Below, one piece after another: positions 8,345-17,172 of a stretch of DNA of 64,000 bases (position 1 is the stretch's first letter; every line of letters begins with the position of its first letter). The position numbers and the translations under genes are program-made. The stretch is from an uncultured Planktomarina sp. (GTDB lineage: Bacteria > Pseudomonadota > Alphaproteobacteria > Rhodobacterales > Rhodobacteraceae): assembly GCA_905181815.1 (NCBI GenBank), contig CAJIZA010000004.1, positions 1 through 64,000 of the forward strand, read 5' to 3'. The notes below the pieces were generated by a model. The model saw only the letters and a program-made list of their open reading frames with translations. It searched no databases and was not told the origin of the DNA.

Positions 8345-10093
8345 TCATATGGTTAAAAGATTTTTTGCAAGCTCAGCAGAAACCACTCCATTCTGATACA
8401 ACTGTGTTGCAATAAATTTATCTATATCCATACCGCTCTCCGCTTTTGCCAGTTCCAGTTTTTCTTTAGCAAGATCAGAATTGCCTAATATATTGCAACA
8501 TGCAGCTGCGTAAAAGAGGCTAGTTCTTGTTTCAATTTGCATGTTTTTGTAGGAGTTCAATGCGTCTGCGTAGTTTCCAAGTAAATAGCTACAAACTCCC
8601 TGTGTTTCAAATATCAGGTCTGACCCAAAAGGATTAATTCTAAGTGCCATATCAATCTGCTTCATCGCATTTTCAGGTTCACCCAAATACGATAAAAGCA
8701 CAGCATATCTAGCTAGATGAAACGTATCACTTGGACAAATTTCTATAGCTTTTTTATGATGGAAGATAGCTTTATCCATATCCCCCTCGAACATAAGTTT
8801 TATAGCACCTAAAATCCTGTGTGCTTCTGGATCGTCGGGATCTATTTCCATAGCTCGGTTAACGGAAGCGAATGCATCCTCCATCCAATTAGATGGCATT
8901 TCGTCCGGAAACCACTCCGAATTATTGGCAAGCGAACAAGTTTTCCACGCAAATGCTCTCGCATAATTTGGGTCCAATTCTGTTGCTTTGGTAAAGAGTG
9001 TCAACGCCTTCTTATTATTCTCTGCTGATACAGAGCTTTTTCGATGGTATTCTAATCCTTGAAGTACAAGGTCGTAAGCCTCCATTACTTCCGGCTTTTT
9101 ATTTGAAAGCTTTACGACTTGGTCGCTTTCAACTTTCCCAACTAGTTTTGCAACGGTAGATGCAACTATTTCATCTTGCACATCAAAAATCTGATCAAGG
9201 CTTGTGTCATAATTCTCATTCCAAATAATTTTTTCATCTACTACCGATAACAAAGATACAGTTATCCGCATTTTACTTCCCATTTTTCGCACCTTACCCT
9301 CAACCAAATAACGGACGCCCAGCTCAGTGCCTATTTGGGTCACAGACTTTTCTTTAATCGAGTATGAAAAACTTGCGTTACTTGCAATTACCAGCAGACT
9401 GTTATGACGTGATAATGCTGAAATAATATCTTCACTAAAACCTTCGCAAAAATAGCCTTGCTCTTCATCATTGCTTAAGTTTTTAAATAACATAACGGCT
9501 ACTGAACCTGCTTCAGCCTTTGGCGAAACAACTTTTGGTTCTGCGTCGGCACTTATGATACCACGAGATGCGCCCTTACATTTAAGAACATTGTAAGCTC
9601 TTATTGGTCTTCCAATATTCTTTAAATGAAGCTCTCCCGCGTCTTCGTAAGACACTTTAACCTTCATGTTGACCTGTTCAAAAATATTTTCTGAAATACA
9701 AAGTCCATCAGTAATCGCTTGTGCTTCCAACCGCGCTGCTATGTTAACGGCATCCCCAAACAAATCTTCATCATCAGACACTAAGACTTGCCCCATGTTT
9801 AGACCTATTCTGTAGCTCATTTTGTCAGATTCATTTGCTTGGCTGTTTAGAGAAACAGACTTATTTTGGATTTGGACAGCACACTCGACTGCGTCGATTG
9901 GACTTGAAAATTCTGCAAGAACACTGTCTCCAGCCGTGTTGAAAATCCGCCCACCTCTTTGCTCAATAGCTGGATCAATGAATTTACGTCTTGCCTGCAA
10001 ATTCATTAAAGTACTGTCTTCGTCGATAGACATTAATTTACTAAAGCCCACAACATCCAGAGCAAGAATCGTAGTAAATTTTTTTTGTTGCAT
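8345..10093 (-). CDS. Class III adenylate/guanylate cyclase with TolB-like and TPR domains
   Basis: This is a 582-residue cytoplasmic protein without membrane segments. Residues 1-180 are a class III cyclase domain: 'ILALDVVGFSKLM' (first metal Asp), 'FNTAGDSVLAEF' (second Asp) and 'DAVNIAARLEAQA' (transition-state Asn/Arg). Residues about 195-320 form a TolB/FlgO-like nucleoside-binding domain ('VAVMLFKNLS..QGYFCEGFSEDIISALS'). The remainder is TPR repeats ('ARAFAWKTC', 'PEAHRILGAIKLM', 'DTFHLARYAVLLSYLG'). This architecture is common in alphaproteobacteria. It converges on the MBL/CNB pair and shares their AT-rich composition, so the three look like one acquired module. Which nucleotide is cyclised is unknown. 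Confidence 0.85.
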   Translation of the reverse strand: MQQKKFTTILALDVVGFSKLMSIDEDSTLMNLQARRKFIDPAIEQRGGRIFNTAGDSVLAEFSSPIDAVECAVQIQNKSVSLNSQANESDKMSYRIGLNMGQVLVSDDEDLFGDAVNIAARLEAQAITDGLCISENIFEQVNMKVKVSYEDAGELHLKNIGRPIRAYNVLKCKGASRGIISADAEPKVVSPKAEAGSVAVMLFKNLSNDEEQGYFCEGFSEDIISALSRHNSLLVIASNASFSYSIKEKSVTQIGTELGVRYLVEGKVRKMGSKMRITVSLLSVVDEKIIWNENYDTSLDQIFDVQDEIVASTVAKLVGKVESDQVVKLSNKKPEVMEAYDLVLQGLEYHRKSSVSAENNKKALTLFTKATELDPNYARAFAWKTCSLANNSEWFPDEMPSNWMEDAFASVNRAMEIDPDDPEAHRILGAIKLMFEGDMDKAIFHHKKAIEICPSDTFHLARYAVLLSYLGEPENAMKQIDMALRINPFGSDLIFETQGVCSYLLGNYADALNSYKNMQIETRTSLFYAAACCNILGNSDLAKEKLELAKAESGMDIDKFIATQLYQNGVVSAELAKNLLTI

Positions 10094-10332
10094 ATCGATA
10101 TATCTCTTTTATGTCCGTCGTCAGATTTTTGGCACCAAAGTCGGCTTAAAGTAAGATAGCTTTTGGCCAATTTTGTTGGATGCACTATGCAGCGCCTCGG
10201 CTTTGATGCAAGCGCCACATTTGGAATATTTTACGTTTGGTCCATTTTATTTTTAGCGGAATGGTTTTGTGGTTCCGAAATAGACGGTAGCGCACATATT
10301 TTCACCTTATACTCGAGGTGGGAAAAATCAAA

Positions 10333-11094
10333 ATGACGACTAGAATTACTTACGTTAATTACAAAGACGATGTTACCATGAGCATCATGAAAAACGGAGA
10401 AGACAAAACACCCAACATAAAGGCAGCAGTAGAGAGTTGCGGAGGGAAACTTTTGGGCTACTACGGATTAATTGGGCAAGATTAAGAAGTTCGCATTATT
10501 GCTGATTGCGAAAGTCAAACAGATTATATGTCTCTGGTTATTTCTGCTTATTTAGGAGGGGCAGTAAGCGAAATTAAGACATTAACATGTTGGACTGGCG
10601 AAGAGCTTGTTGTTTACTCTAAAAAGGCCCAGTCTGTTTCTTACTTACCTCCACAACGGCAAGCATTGATCCATCTACTTAAGGAAGAAATTATGAGCGA
10701 CCTGAATGCACAGTCTGACCGAATGGTTTTAATTATTGGCTGCAGCGTGAAAAATACTGACGAATTCAAAAAATGGTCTAAAGACCGCGCAGCTAAATAT
10801 GTTTACGACCTCAAGGAACAAAACAGTATTAGTTATGAATGGCACTTGTCTGAAGACGGCACTGAGGCGACTTTAATAGAATTATTCGTTGATAGTGATG
10901 GCATGATGGAACGTTTAGGAAATCATATGGCAAGTCCACTGGCGACAGAGGTGTTCGAGCAAGTTGATATTACCAGTGTGCTTTGCCTTGGTAATGCAAA
11001 ACCAGATGCAATTGAGGCGCTTTCTGCTTGGGGTGCTAAGTTTTCAAACCATCACTGTGGTTATAACCGCAGCGAAGTTGTAACCGCTCGCTAA
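10333..11094 (+). pseudogene. GYD-type domain plus ABM-like domain, in-frame TAA
   Basis: Reading from ATG 10333 (MTTRITYVNYKDDVTMSIMK), residues 1-95 resemble a GYD domain: 'AAVESCGGKLLGYYGLIGQD', then TAA at 10483-10485, then 'EVRIIADCESQTDYMSLVISAY' in the same frame. A Tyr codon is expected at the stop. The frame stays open to 11094. The second half, from about 10692 (MSDLNAQSDRMVLIIGCSV, preceded by an AAGGAAG ribosome site), looks like an antibiotic-biosynthesis-monooxygenase-type ferredoxin-fold domain. So this is either one two-domain protein broken by a nonsense codon, or a dead GYD gene with an intact downstream gene. Function is unknown. Confidence 0.6.
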
Positions 11095-11143
11095 TGGATC
11101 GTTTGGACAGTTAAATTATCTAGCCTCCACCTTGATCGCACAA

Positions 11144-11326
11144 GGACCTGTCAAACTAATGAAAACACGCCCCAGATTGCTAGCACAGCCTGAATCTATG
11201 CGTTCAATAATTGGCGCCACTCGCCAAGAGCAGCGGCTCGGTTCAGCTAAATGGCGAGTGTTTTGTCATGCACGGACGCTACAAACATACAATGCCCGCA
11301 TCAACCAAGTTTAATCTGACGGCGCC
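11144..11326. mobile_element. Miniature IS6-type element (copy D, 183 bp)
   Basis: The left end starts GGACCTGTCAAACTAATGAAAAC and carries the 'ctgaatctatgcgttcaata' block. It joins directly, near 11255, to a right end 'agctaaatggcgagtgtttt' that finishes '..tttaatctgacggcgcc'. Both termini are inverted relatives of those at 25455 and 26269, but the whole transposase interior and the foreign core are missing. It lies between the GYD-type gene and the AttH-like gene. Confidence 0.65.
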
Positions 11327-11347
11327 CCTTCAAGGTTGCAAAACCCA

Positions 11348-12379
11348 TCATTCATAGCCTGTCATCTCCAAATATCCAATCCCCGTGTGAGAACCGGTGA
11401 CGCGCACTGGCCCTTCCCAATATGGTACCGACGTATCCATCCAGCTTTGTGTGTTCAATGCCGTTACAACGATATCGATGCCCGCATCAGGCAACAGTAC
11501 CCTCCATGTGGTTGGCACATCACGTCCTGCAACTTGTGACTGCTTGATTGGTTCTGCGGTAAACGCTCCATCTGAATAAGCTACCGTTGCCCCTTCCTCA
11601 TCGATCAGCGTAGCTTGTGTAAAAACGCTGTCACCACGAAGCAAGAAGCCCATTAGCTTGGAGCCATCATCAAACGACAATGAAAACCAATCCCACCCAG
11701 TCTGATCCGATCCAAGAGGTTTCGAGGACCATTCACGGTCCAGCCACGCATCTCCAGTAACGTAAACATCGCCCAACGGCAATTGCAAAGTCCCCTCAAT
11801 TTTATAGAACGGTTGAGAGAAATAGTACGATGCTTGCCCCTCAGCCGATTTCAGCGAATACCCGGCGGTGCCGTGGAACACCCGCGGTCCAATTGCGTAC
11901 ATGGACATATCATAAGCAAAATTGGGCCCGGCAGCTCGCAAGACAGCGCCGCTATCTGGTCCAGAAAATATCCATTCATCAATCCATGCTTCAAACGGAT
12001 CTGCAGTCACACCTGCTTGCCCAATCCCACCCCGCGCCAACCGTTCAGCCACAAAATGCGCATCAGGCGTTGTCACAGCCGCATGTCCCATCCAAAGCTG
12101 CGGCGATGACCAACCTTCATAATCTTTCGGGGCCAGTGCAGTGCGAAACAAAGTCCATTGCAGGCCATAATCTTGTCCATCAGAGCCTTGCAAATTAGCT
12201 GTCAAATACCACCACTCTATCCTGAAATCTGGATGTGATCCGTCATCGGATGGAAATTGGAACGTTGGATTAGTTTCAGGCAACTTAAAACCTTCTGCAC
12301 CAGACCCAAGCCCCGCAAAGCCCTGCGCAAGACTGGTCACTGGCAGCCATAACAAAATAAAAATCAACTTAGCGTTCAT
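11348..12379 (-). CDS. Lipocalin-like / carotenoid 1,2-hydratase-type secreted protein (AttH-like)
   Basis: The protein has 343 residues with a clear signal peptide MNAKLIFILLWLPVTSLAQ, so it is exported. The mature part carries the CrtC/AttH lipocalin-like signature: 'FRIEWWYLTANLQGSDGQDYGLQWTLFR', 'MGHAAVTTPDAHFVAERLARGG' and 'VTGDAWLDREWSS.PLGSDQTGWDWFSLSFDDGS'. AttH-family proteins accompany an ABC exporter (AttE-AttF-AttG type) in many proteobacteria, as here: the gene overlaps the upstream FtsX-type permease by 11 bp. A role in handling an exported lipid-like molecule is inference. No carotenoid genes are present. Confidence 0.8.
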   Translation of the reverse strand: MNAKLIFILLWLPVTSLAQGFAGLGSGAEGFKLPETNPTFQFPSDDGSHPDFRIEWWYLTANLQGSDGQDYGLQWTLFRTALAPKDYEGWSSPQLWMGHAAVTTPDAHFVAERLARGGIGQAGVTADPFEAWIDEWIFSGPDSGAVLRAAGPNFAYDMSMYAIGPRVFHGTAGYSLKSAEGQASYYFSQPFYKIEGTLQLPLGDVYVTGDAWLDREWSSKPLGSDQTGWDWFSLSFDDGSKLMGFLLRGDSVFTQATLIDEEGATVAYSDGAFTAEPIKQSQVAGRDVPTTWRVLLPDAGIDIVVTALNTQSWMDTSVPYWEGPVRVTGSHTGIGYLEMTGYE

Positions 12380-14741
12380 TTGAAAATACCTTCAGCAAAT
12401 CAGCAGGTGGCATACGCACCAATTGCATGGCTGGCCATAGCGCCGCCAGCCCTGCGGCTAGTATCGCAAGCGCACCTAGCTGCGCATAATCCCATGGGAA
12501 CAGAAACATCGGCAGCCGCCACCCAAATGCTGCTACGTTGACCACCGCCAATAAAACCCATGCAAGCGCCAGCCCTAAAGGCAACGCAATTACACCCGTC
12601 AACAAGGCTAACATCACAGTCCGAAAAAGCTCAAGCAGCCCCAATTTCCAACGTGTCAAACCCATCGCCCAAGCAGGTGCAAGCTGTGGGACGCGCATCG
12701 CTGTTAAGGTCAATAAGCTCATTAAAATTGCAAATCCAGCAACCGACAATGTCAATATATTTAAGGCAGCGGTTACCGTAAATGTTCGGTCAAAGATTGC
12801 CAGAGAGTAGGCTTTTATGCTAGCCTGATTTACCACACTGCTTGCAGGTAGACCAGCTTCAGACTTAAGGCCTTCGACGAAGGCGTCCACATCTTCGAGC
12901 GGCAACCGTAGCCCAAATCTAAGTGCTAAAACATTTGGAAACAGGGTCTTAAATAGGGATTCTGCAATAATTGCCTGCCCAATTGGGTTGCCGTAGTCAG
13001 CATAAACACCAGCTATTTTCAACGGCTGTTGACCGATATTCACAACATCGCCCACTTGCAGATCAGCGCTGCGGGCGAGTTGTTCACTGATCAAAACCGC
13101 AGCGTCCGTATGGACGTCTTCCCAAGGGGTTAGCCCCGCAGTTAGGAATGTCCAATTATCACGATAGGTCGTATGATCGCGGGCGCCAAATACGTCTGTC
13201 GGACGACCTGAGATTTGCACCTGCGCTGACATGATTGGTAGTACGGCGTCAACTTGTGGAGTCATAAAATCGACCATATAAGCGGCCTGCTCGGGGCCTT
13301 CCGCTGTCACATAAAGCTCAGACGAAAGCCGTTGATCCAAGAACGCGACAAACGTCAGCCGAAAGCTACTAACCATCGTGGACACGCCCACATTGGTGGC
13401 CATAGCCAGCATTAACGCCATTAATGCCAACGACAAGCCAGGCAACTGTTGACGCGTGTCAGCCCAGAACCAACTGGCAATTACACCTCGGCTGTACTGG
13501 GCTACACCATCCAGTAAAACACGCAGAACGGTAGGCAAACCCAAAGCTGCACCAATCAATAACGCACCGAGCAATACAAAGCCTGTCAAGATTTCATCGG
13601 CGGTCAATCCCAAAACAAATGCAACAAGTAGCAATACGGCAGATGCAGCCACCTGCGCTTTTTCTCCACGACCTGCAATGACAGAGATTGCACGTGGCTG
13701 CGCCCCTACGTTCAATGGCATTCGCGACAGTTTCCACAATGCGGTGCTTGCGGCCAATACCGTGCCAAAGATTGAAATTGCCATGCCGGACGCCAACCAA
13801 ATCAGGCGCAACTTCAACGTGCCTACCACATCCGCTCCATAAAGCCCTCGCAATGTTGCAGACACATCTGGCATCAAGAAAGCCGCGATCAAATATCCCA
13901 GGCCAACACCAATCAAACCTGCGATCAACGCGAGCCACAGCAGTTCAACCACGATCAATAAGACTAGAAATTGCATCGGCACTCCAAGCGTACGCAAGGT
14001 CTGCACCGTTCCACGCCGTTGTTCAAAAGCCAGTCCAATCGCGCCCTGTACGATGAAAATACCGACCGCAAATGACAGCAATCCAAATGCGCTTAAGTTT
14101 AAATGAAAGCTATTTGTAAGCCGTCCAATGTCAGATCCACTTTGGGCAACTCGGCGGGTAAGCTCAGGTGCGATGTCTTCGAGTGATGCCTGGCCAAGCG
14201 GTTGTTCTGATCTAACGACCAGCGCATCAAATTCAGCTCGTCGGCCTAATAATACCTGTACAGTCCCAACGTCGGCTATCGCTGTCCCCGGTGCGATCGC
14301 TGGATCAAATTTCACACCGTCTAATAGGACATCTGGAGCCGCAATAATTCTCCCATCCGCTGAGATAAAACCCTGAAGGTCATTCATGTTAATCAAGCCA
14401 ATGGGAGCCATACCACCCGGTGCCGTCAATGGGTCCAAACCGATGAACCGCACATCACCAATGCGGCCTTCGATCACTGGGCTGACTAGCCAACCACCGC
14501 GGCGTAGCCTGACATAAGTGTCTTGCCCTATTGGCAGCCCATCGCGGTGCACAAGCCGATCAAATTGCGCCTCGCCTAATGTGGCAGAAGCCGCGTCATA
14601 GCTTGCGCGCGCTTCTGCATTGATAGCCTGTACGCCAGACCAAAGCGCAGTCGCCAATGCGAGCCCTGCAAGCAAGGTAAACAATTGCAGCGGACTGCGC
14701 CACCAATGCCCCCACAACGCTGCGAAGGTAACTGCTATCAT
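12369..14741 (-). CDS. FtsX-family ABC transporter permease (AttF/AttG-like)
   Basis: This is a 790-residue inner-membrane protein with an N-terminal membrane helix ('LFTLLAGLALATALWSGVQAI'), a periplasmic region, a FtsX-type helical block near 210-340, a middle group near 365-470, a second periplasmic MacB-like domain and a final FtsX block with four helices ('ALNILTLSVAGFAILMSLL', 'LLTGVIALPLGLALAWVLL', 'AILAAGLAALWPAMQL'). The duplicated FtsX arrangement is typical of lipoprotein/lipid-type extruders of the LolCE/MacB superfamily. It overlaps the ATPase gene by 4 bp and the lipocalin gene by 11 bp, so the three are one operon. Confidence 0.85.
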   Translation of the reverse strand: MIAVTFAALWGHWWRSPLQLFTLLAGLALATALWSGVQAINAEARASYDAASATLGEAQFDRLVHRDGLPIGQDTYVRLRRGGWLVSPVIEGRIGDVRFIGLDPLTAPGGMAPIGLINMNDLQGFISADGRIIAAPDVLLDGVKFDPAIAPGTAIADVGTVQVLLGRRAEFDALVVRSEQPLGQASLEDIAPELTRRVAQSGSDIGRLTNSFHLNLSAFGLLSFAVGIFIVQGAIGLAFEQRRGTVQTLRTLGVPMQFLVLLIVVELLWLALIAGLIGVGLGYLIAAFLMPDVSATLRGLYGADVVGTLKLRLIWLASGMAISIFGTVLAASTALWKLSRMPLNVGAQPRAISVIAGRGEKAQVAASAVLLLVAFVLGLTADEILTGFVLLGALLIGAALGLPTVLRVLLDGVAQYSRGVIASWFWADTRQQLPGLSLALMALMLAMATNVGVSTMVSSFRLTFVAFLDQRLSSELYVTAEGPEQAAYMVDFMTPQVDAVLPIMSAQVQISGRPTDVFGARDHTTYRDNWTFLTAGLTPWEDVHTDAAVLISEQLARSADLQVGDVVNIGQQPLKIAGVYADYGNPIGQAIIAESLFKTLFPNVLALRFGLRLPLEDVDAFVEGLKSEAGLPASSVVNQASIKAYSLAIFDRTFTVTAALNILTLSVAGFAILMSLLTLTAMRVPQLAPAWAMGLTRWKLGLLELFRTVMLALLTGVIALPLGLALAWVLLAVVNVAAFGWRLPMFLFPWDYAQLGALAILAAGLAALWPAMQLVRMPPADLLKVFSNER

Positions 14742-15394
14742 TCGATTTGACCTACCCGCAAGTGTACTCGACTATCTAAACGCGCAGCGAGAGCCGCCGA
14801 ATGTGTGACCATTAAAAGACCCGCGCCTGCCTCTGTCACAAGCGACAACAGCATATCCATGACATTTGAAGCTGTCTCTTCGTCCAAATTTCCAGTCGGC
14901 TCGTCCGCCAATACCAACCGAGGTCGAGACGCCAAAGTACGGGCAATCGCTACCCGCTGTTGTTGACCTCCAGACAATTGCTCAGGGTATTTTGCCACCT
15001 GCGACGACAACCCGAAGTGGTCGATCAGTACGTCGACCCAATCGGCATCGTACTTCCCTGCAAGCCGCGCCTGAAACTCAATATTGGACGCAACTGTAAG
15101 GCTAGGGATAAGATTGAATTGCTGGAATACAATGCCAACTGTCCCGCGCCGAAGCCATGCGCGACCCGCATCGTCCATGGCTAAAATGTCGGCGCCATCA
15201 ATAAAAATTTGCCCCTGATCGGCTGAATCTAATCCACCAATTAAATGCAATAGTGTACTTTTTCCGCTACCTGACTCACCCGTAAGTGCAAGGCTTTGGC
15301 CACTATCTAGCGACAGATCAACACCACGAAGGACGGCAGTACGACCACCGACCGCCTCGAATGTTTTGTGCACTTCTCGCGCTGTAAGCAGCAT
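14738..15394 (-). CDS. ABC transporter ATP-binding protein, LolD/MacB type
   Basis: This is a 218-residue ATPase. The Walker A motif GESGSGKST is near residues 38-46. It has 'VGIVFQQFNLIPSLTV' (Q-loop), the signature LSGGQQQRVAIARTLA and Walker B 'LVLADEPTGNLDEET'. The 'PTGNLD' and 'FNLIPSLTV' forms are characteristic of the LolD/MacB/FtsE group that works with FtsX-type permeases. It is the first gene of the operon ATPase-permease-lipocalin. The likely role is export or extraction of a hydrophobic molecule from the inner membrane, with the AttH-like protein as periplasmic acceptor or modifier (inference). Confidence 0.88.
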   Translation of the reverse strand: MLLTAREVHKTFEAVGGRTAVLRGVDLSLDSGQSLALTGESGSGKSTLLHLIGGLDSADQGQIFIDGADILAMDDAGRAWLRRGTVGIVFQQFNLIPSLTVASNIEFQARLAGKYDADWVDVLIDHFGLSSQVAKYPEQLSGGQQQRVAIARTLASRPRLVLADEPTGNLDEETASNVMDMLLSLVTEAGAGLLMVTHSAALAARLDSRVHLRVGQIE

Positions 15395-15457
15395 GTCAAC
15401 ACCTTCCGTTCTGACAACAAGCTAGCACAGACAGCCCAATTGGAAAGTTGAACCAGT

Positions 15458-15580
15458 GATGCTGTCAGCACCAACGCAAACAACCATCGGATTACCAGCA
15501 CAACTTTCATCTACGCGGCCAATAGTTGGCGCCACTCAGCAAGAGCAGCGGGGCAGTTAATTTTATTCTGACGCTACTGT
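15458..15580. repeat. Degenerate miniature IS6-type element (copy E)
   Basis: Starting at 'gatgctgtcagc', the segment contains 'gcggccaatagttggcgcca', continuing into 'ctcagcaagagcagcgg', the left-end block of the family, and runs into a shortened right end 'taattttattctgacgctac'. It is the most diverged copy I can recognise. Boundaries are approximate. It lies just upstream of the ABC-exporter operon. Confidence 0.5.
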
Positions 15581-15589
15581 CCCAGGCGT

Positions 15590-15960
15590 TGGATGCCTGC
15601 CAGATGGAACACACGATTTCTGCAATGCTATCCAATTGCTGGTCAATATCGGGCCTGTATGGGTGTCCACAATTGTCGTGATCCAAATTTGTAAATTCGG
15701 CATGTGGCAGCCAAAAGAGAAAGCGGCTTTCGGTGAGCACCGCAGCGCAACCACCTTGGACGTTGCGATATCGGCGTGGCCCTCAAGCAAAATTTAGATT
15801 GGGCCGCTTCGCGCAGCGCGACTGTCCGCGCCTCGCGGTGTTCCATTTGCCGCCACTTTTGCAACTGCGGTGTAGCGTTCAGGTGAACGGCTATCTGACA
15901 CACCTACTGCAAGGTGACGCCATGCTTTATCAAGAAAGTCGTATAAATTTTTTGGACCAC
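15590..15960 (-). pseudogene. Unidentified gene remnant
   Basis: No intact gene can be supported here. On the minus strand, peptide-like segments in different frames follow each other: 'MCQIAVHLNATPQLQKWRQM' with 'EHREARTVALREAAQ', then 'LTESRFLFWLPHAEFTNLDH' with 'DNCGHPYRPDIDQQLD'. They suggest one reading frame with shifts, but I do not recognise the family. It sits between copy E and the DUF1415 gene. Confidence 0.25.
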
Positions 15961-16077
15961 GCATTAACTCTAATCTGATATTGCCCTTATGAACTTTATT
16001 AACTGAAACCAGACGTACGCAATGCTGCAGAACCTGTAACTCTGGGCTTGTTCAAAAACTTTGCTGGGCGACTGTCA

Positions 16078-16632
16078 TTATTTCCCCCAGGGGCAGAGTT
16101 CTTCGATCTGTGGGCGACCAAGCTTGTTCAACGTTTCTATATTATCTTTATAAATTTTTTCAGGGTCCAAAACATTAGTCAGGACTTCAGTCATCTGATT
16201 CTGTCGCAGAAGATGAATGGTTGGATAGGGTGACCGATTGGTAAAATGACTGAGATCGTCAGCTGCCATCCCGTCAAATTGATATTGAGGATGAAATGAT
16301 GCCAATTGCACATGCTCTGTCAGTTCTGCTTGTTCCAAAAGTTGTTGAAACCAATCGAGCAAGTTGAGATAATCATCAAAGGCGTCTAATCCTTTGGTAA
16401 ACATGAGCAAGCTCGTGGCAATATCTTTTTTTTTAGCCCCAAGCAGACGCTGTAATTCATTCAAATAGAACTGTTTTAGGTGTATATCTGTGGTCGCATC
16501 ACATACAGAATAATACACTTGACCATGCGCAACGACGCTAAAGGAAAATGGACATAGGTTTAGCCCTACGACCATTTCTTCAATCCACTGGAGGGTGTTC
16601 TTAACCACATCTTGATGAGCGCTTGATAGCAT
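16078..16632 (-). CDS. DUF1415 family protein
   Basis: The 184-residue protein has the hallmark start of DUF1415: 'TLQWIEEMVVGLNLCPFSFSVV' (the NLCPF motif). Later it has 'LLMFTKGLDAFDDYLNLLDWFQQLL', 'LASFHPQYQFDG' and the final 'NRSPYPTIHLLRQNQM' with 'EVLTNVLDPEKIYKDN'. It is the full length expected for the family. The biochemical role is unknown; the conserved Cys and His suggest metal or redox chemistry but this is unproven. It is flanked by mobile-element remnants and has no operon partners. Confidence 0.8.
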   Translation of the reverse strand: MLSSAHQDVVKNTLQWIEEMVVGLNLCPFSFSVVAHGQVYYSVCDATTDIHLKQFYLNELQRLLGAKKKDIATSLLMFTKGLDAFDDYLNLLDWFQQLLEQAELTEHVQLASFHPQYQFDGMAADDLSHFTNRSPYPTIHLLRQNQMTEVLTNVLDPEKIYKDNIETLNKLGRPQIEELCPWGK

Positions 16633-16715
16633 TTTGAAGTCAAACTTAGTGATACCAGAGGTCCTCTCTTGTTCGATCCATTTGGCATGCCCCTTTGGGT
16701 AGCCTGGATTAATCG

Positions 16716-16875
16716 TTAGTGCATCGTCGGCTTCTGGTCCACTGGCACGATGCTTTCCAGTGCAGGCGGACTATAGTCCAGAGCGCCGTGGGGCCACATT
16801 TTGCTGTACTTGCGTTTAAACAGACGAACCTCACCATCCATCAACGTGGGTGTATTTGGGTTCAATTTAGGCACT
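16716..16875 (-). pseudogene. Transposase C-terminal remnant (integrase-core type)
   Basis: In reverse the frame reads '..RLFKRKYSKMWPHGALDYSP' and on to 'PALESIVPVDQKPTMH', then stop. The pattern 'WPHSALGYRPPAPE.I.P.DQ.PTMH' is the usual end of IS3/IS481-type DDE transposases, so this looks like a leftover 3' end. There is no start, catalytic core or end repeats. It lies 130 bp from the first tRNA copy. The family call is from memory of the motif. Confidence 0.45.
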
Positions 16876-17005
16876 ATCAACACCGTGTTTAACACTCAGA
16901 TTCTGCACTAGAAAAAGTCAGAAAGCTAGAAAAAACTGTGCTAGAGGTGTGCTACGCACAAACTGCGTCAACCGAAAACTTAAGTAACTGATTATATTGA
17001 AAGTT

Positions 17006-17082
17006 TGGTAGCGGCACAGGGACTTGAACCCCGGACACGCGGATTATGATTCCGCTGCTCTAACCAACTGAGCTATACCGCC
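17006..17082 (-). tRNA. tRNA-Met(CAU), copy 1
   Basis: This is a 77-nt cloverleaf with encoded CCA. It starts GGCGGTATAGCTCAGTTGG, the anticodon arm is GCGGAA-TCATAAT-CCGC with anticodon CAU, and the T arm contains GGGTTCAAGTCCC. It lacks initiator features (no three G-C pairs in the anticodon stem). The elongator Met form is most likely; tRNA-Ile2 (CAU modified to lysidine) cannot be fully excluded. The sequence is identical to the copy at 29133, together with the short 'ctctggaag' leader. The two bound a 12-kb region. Confidence 0.9.
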
Positions 17083-17141
17083 TCTGGAAGACAGAATTTT
17101 ATAGAACTTGGTCACACCTCTGTCACACGGAGGAACAAAAA

Positions 17142-17172
17142 GTGGCATCAATTAGGAAAAGAAACGGTCTTT
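17142..17172 (+). pseudogene. Tyrosine-integrase N-terminal remnant
   Basis: After 'ggtcacacctctgtcacacg', which resembles the leader seen before some phage-type integrases, a GTG opens 'VASIRKRNGLW'. M/VASIRKRNGTW is a common start of Rhodobacterales tyrosine recombinases next to tRNA genes. The match ends within about 10 codons and runs into an SDR fragment. It is a very short piece, so this call is tentative. Confidence 0.35.

Noticed and set aside
15733-15978. Plus-strand reading frame as a gene
   Set aside because: No start context, no recognisable domain, and a competing minus-strand remnant of similar quality. It is a shadow of that remnant.
17006-17082. tRNA-Ile2 instead of tRNA-Met
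   Set aside because: The overall sequence fits the elongator Met type better, though a CAU anticodon alone cannot settle this.
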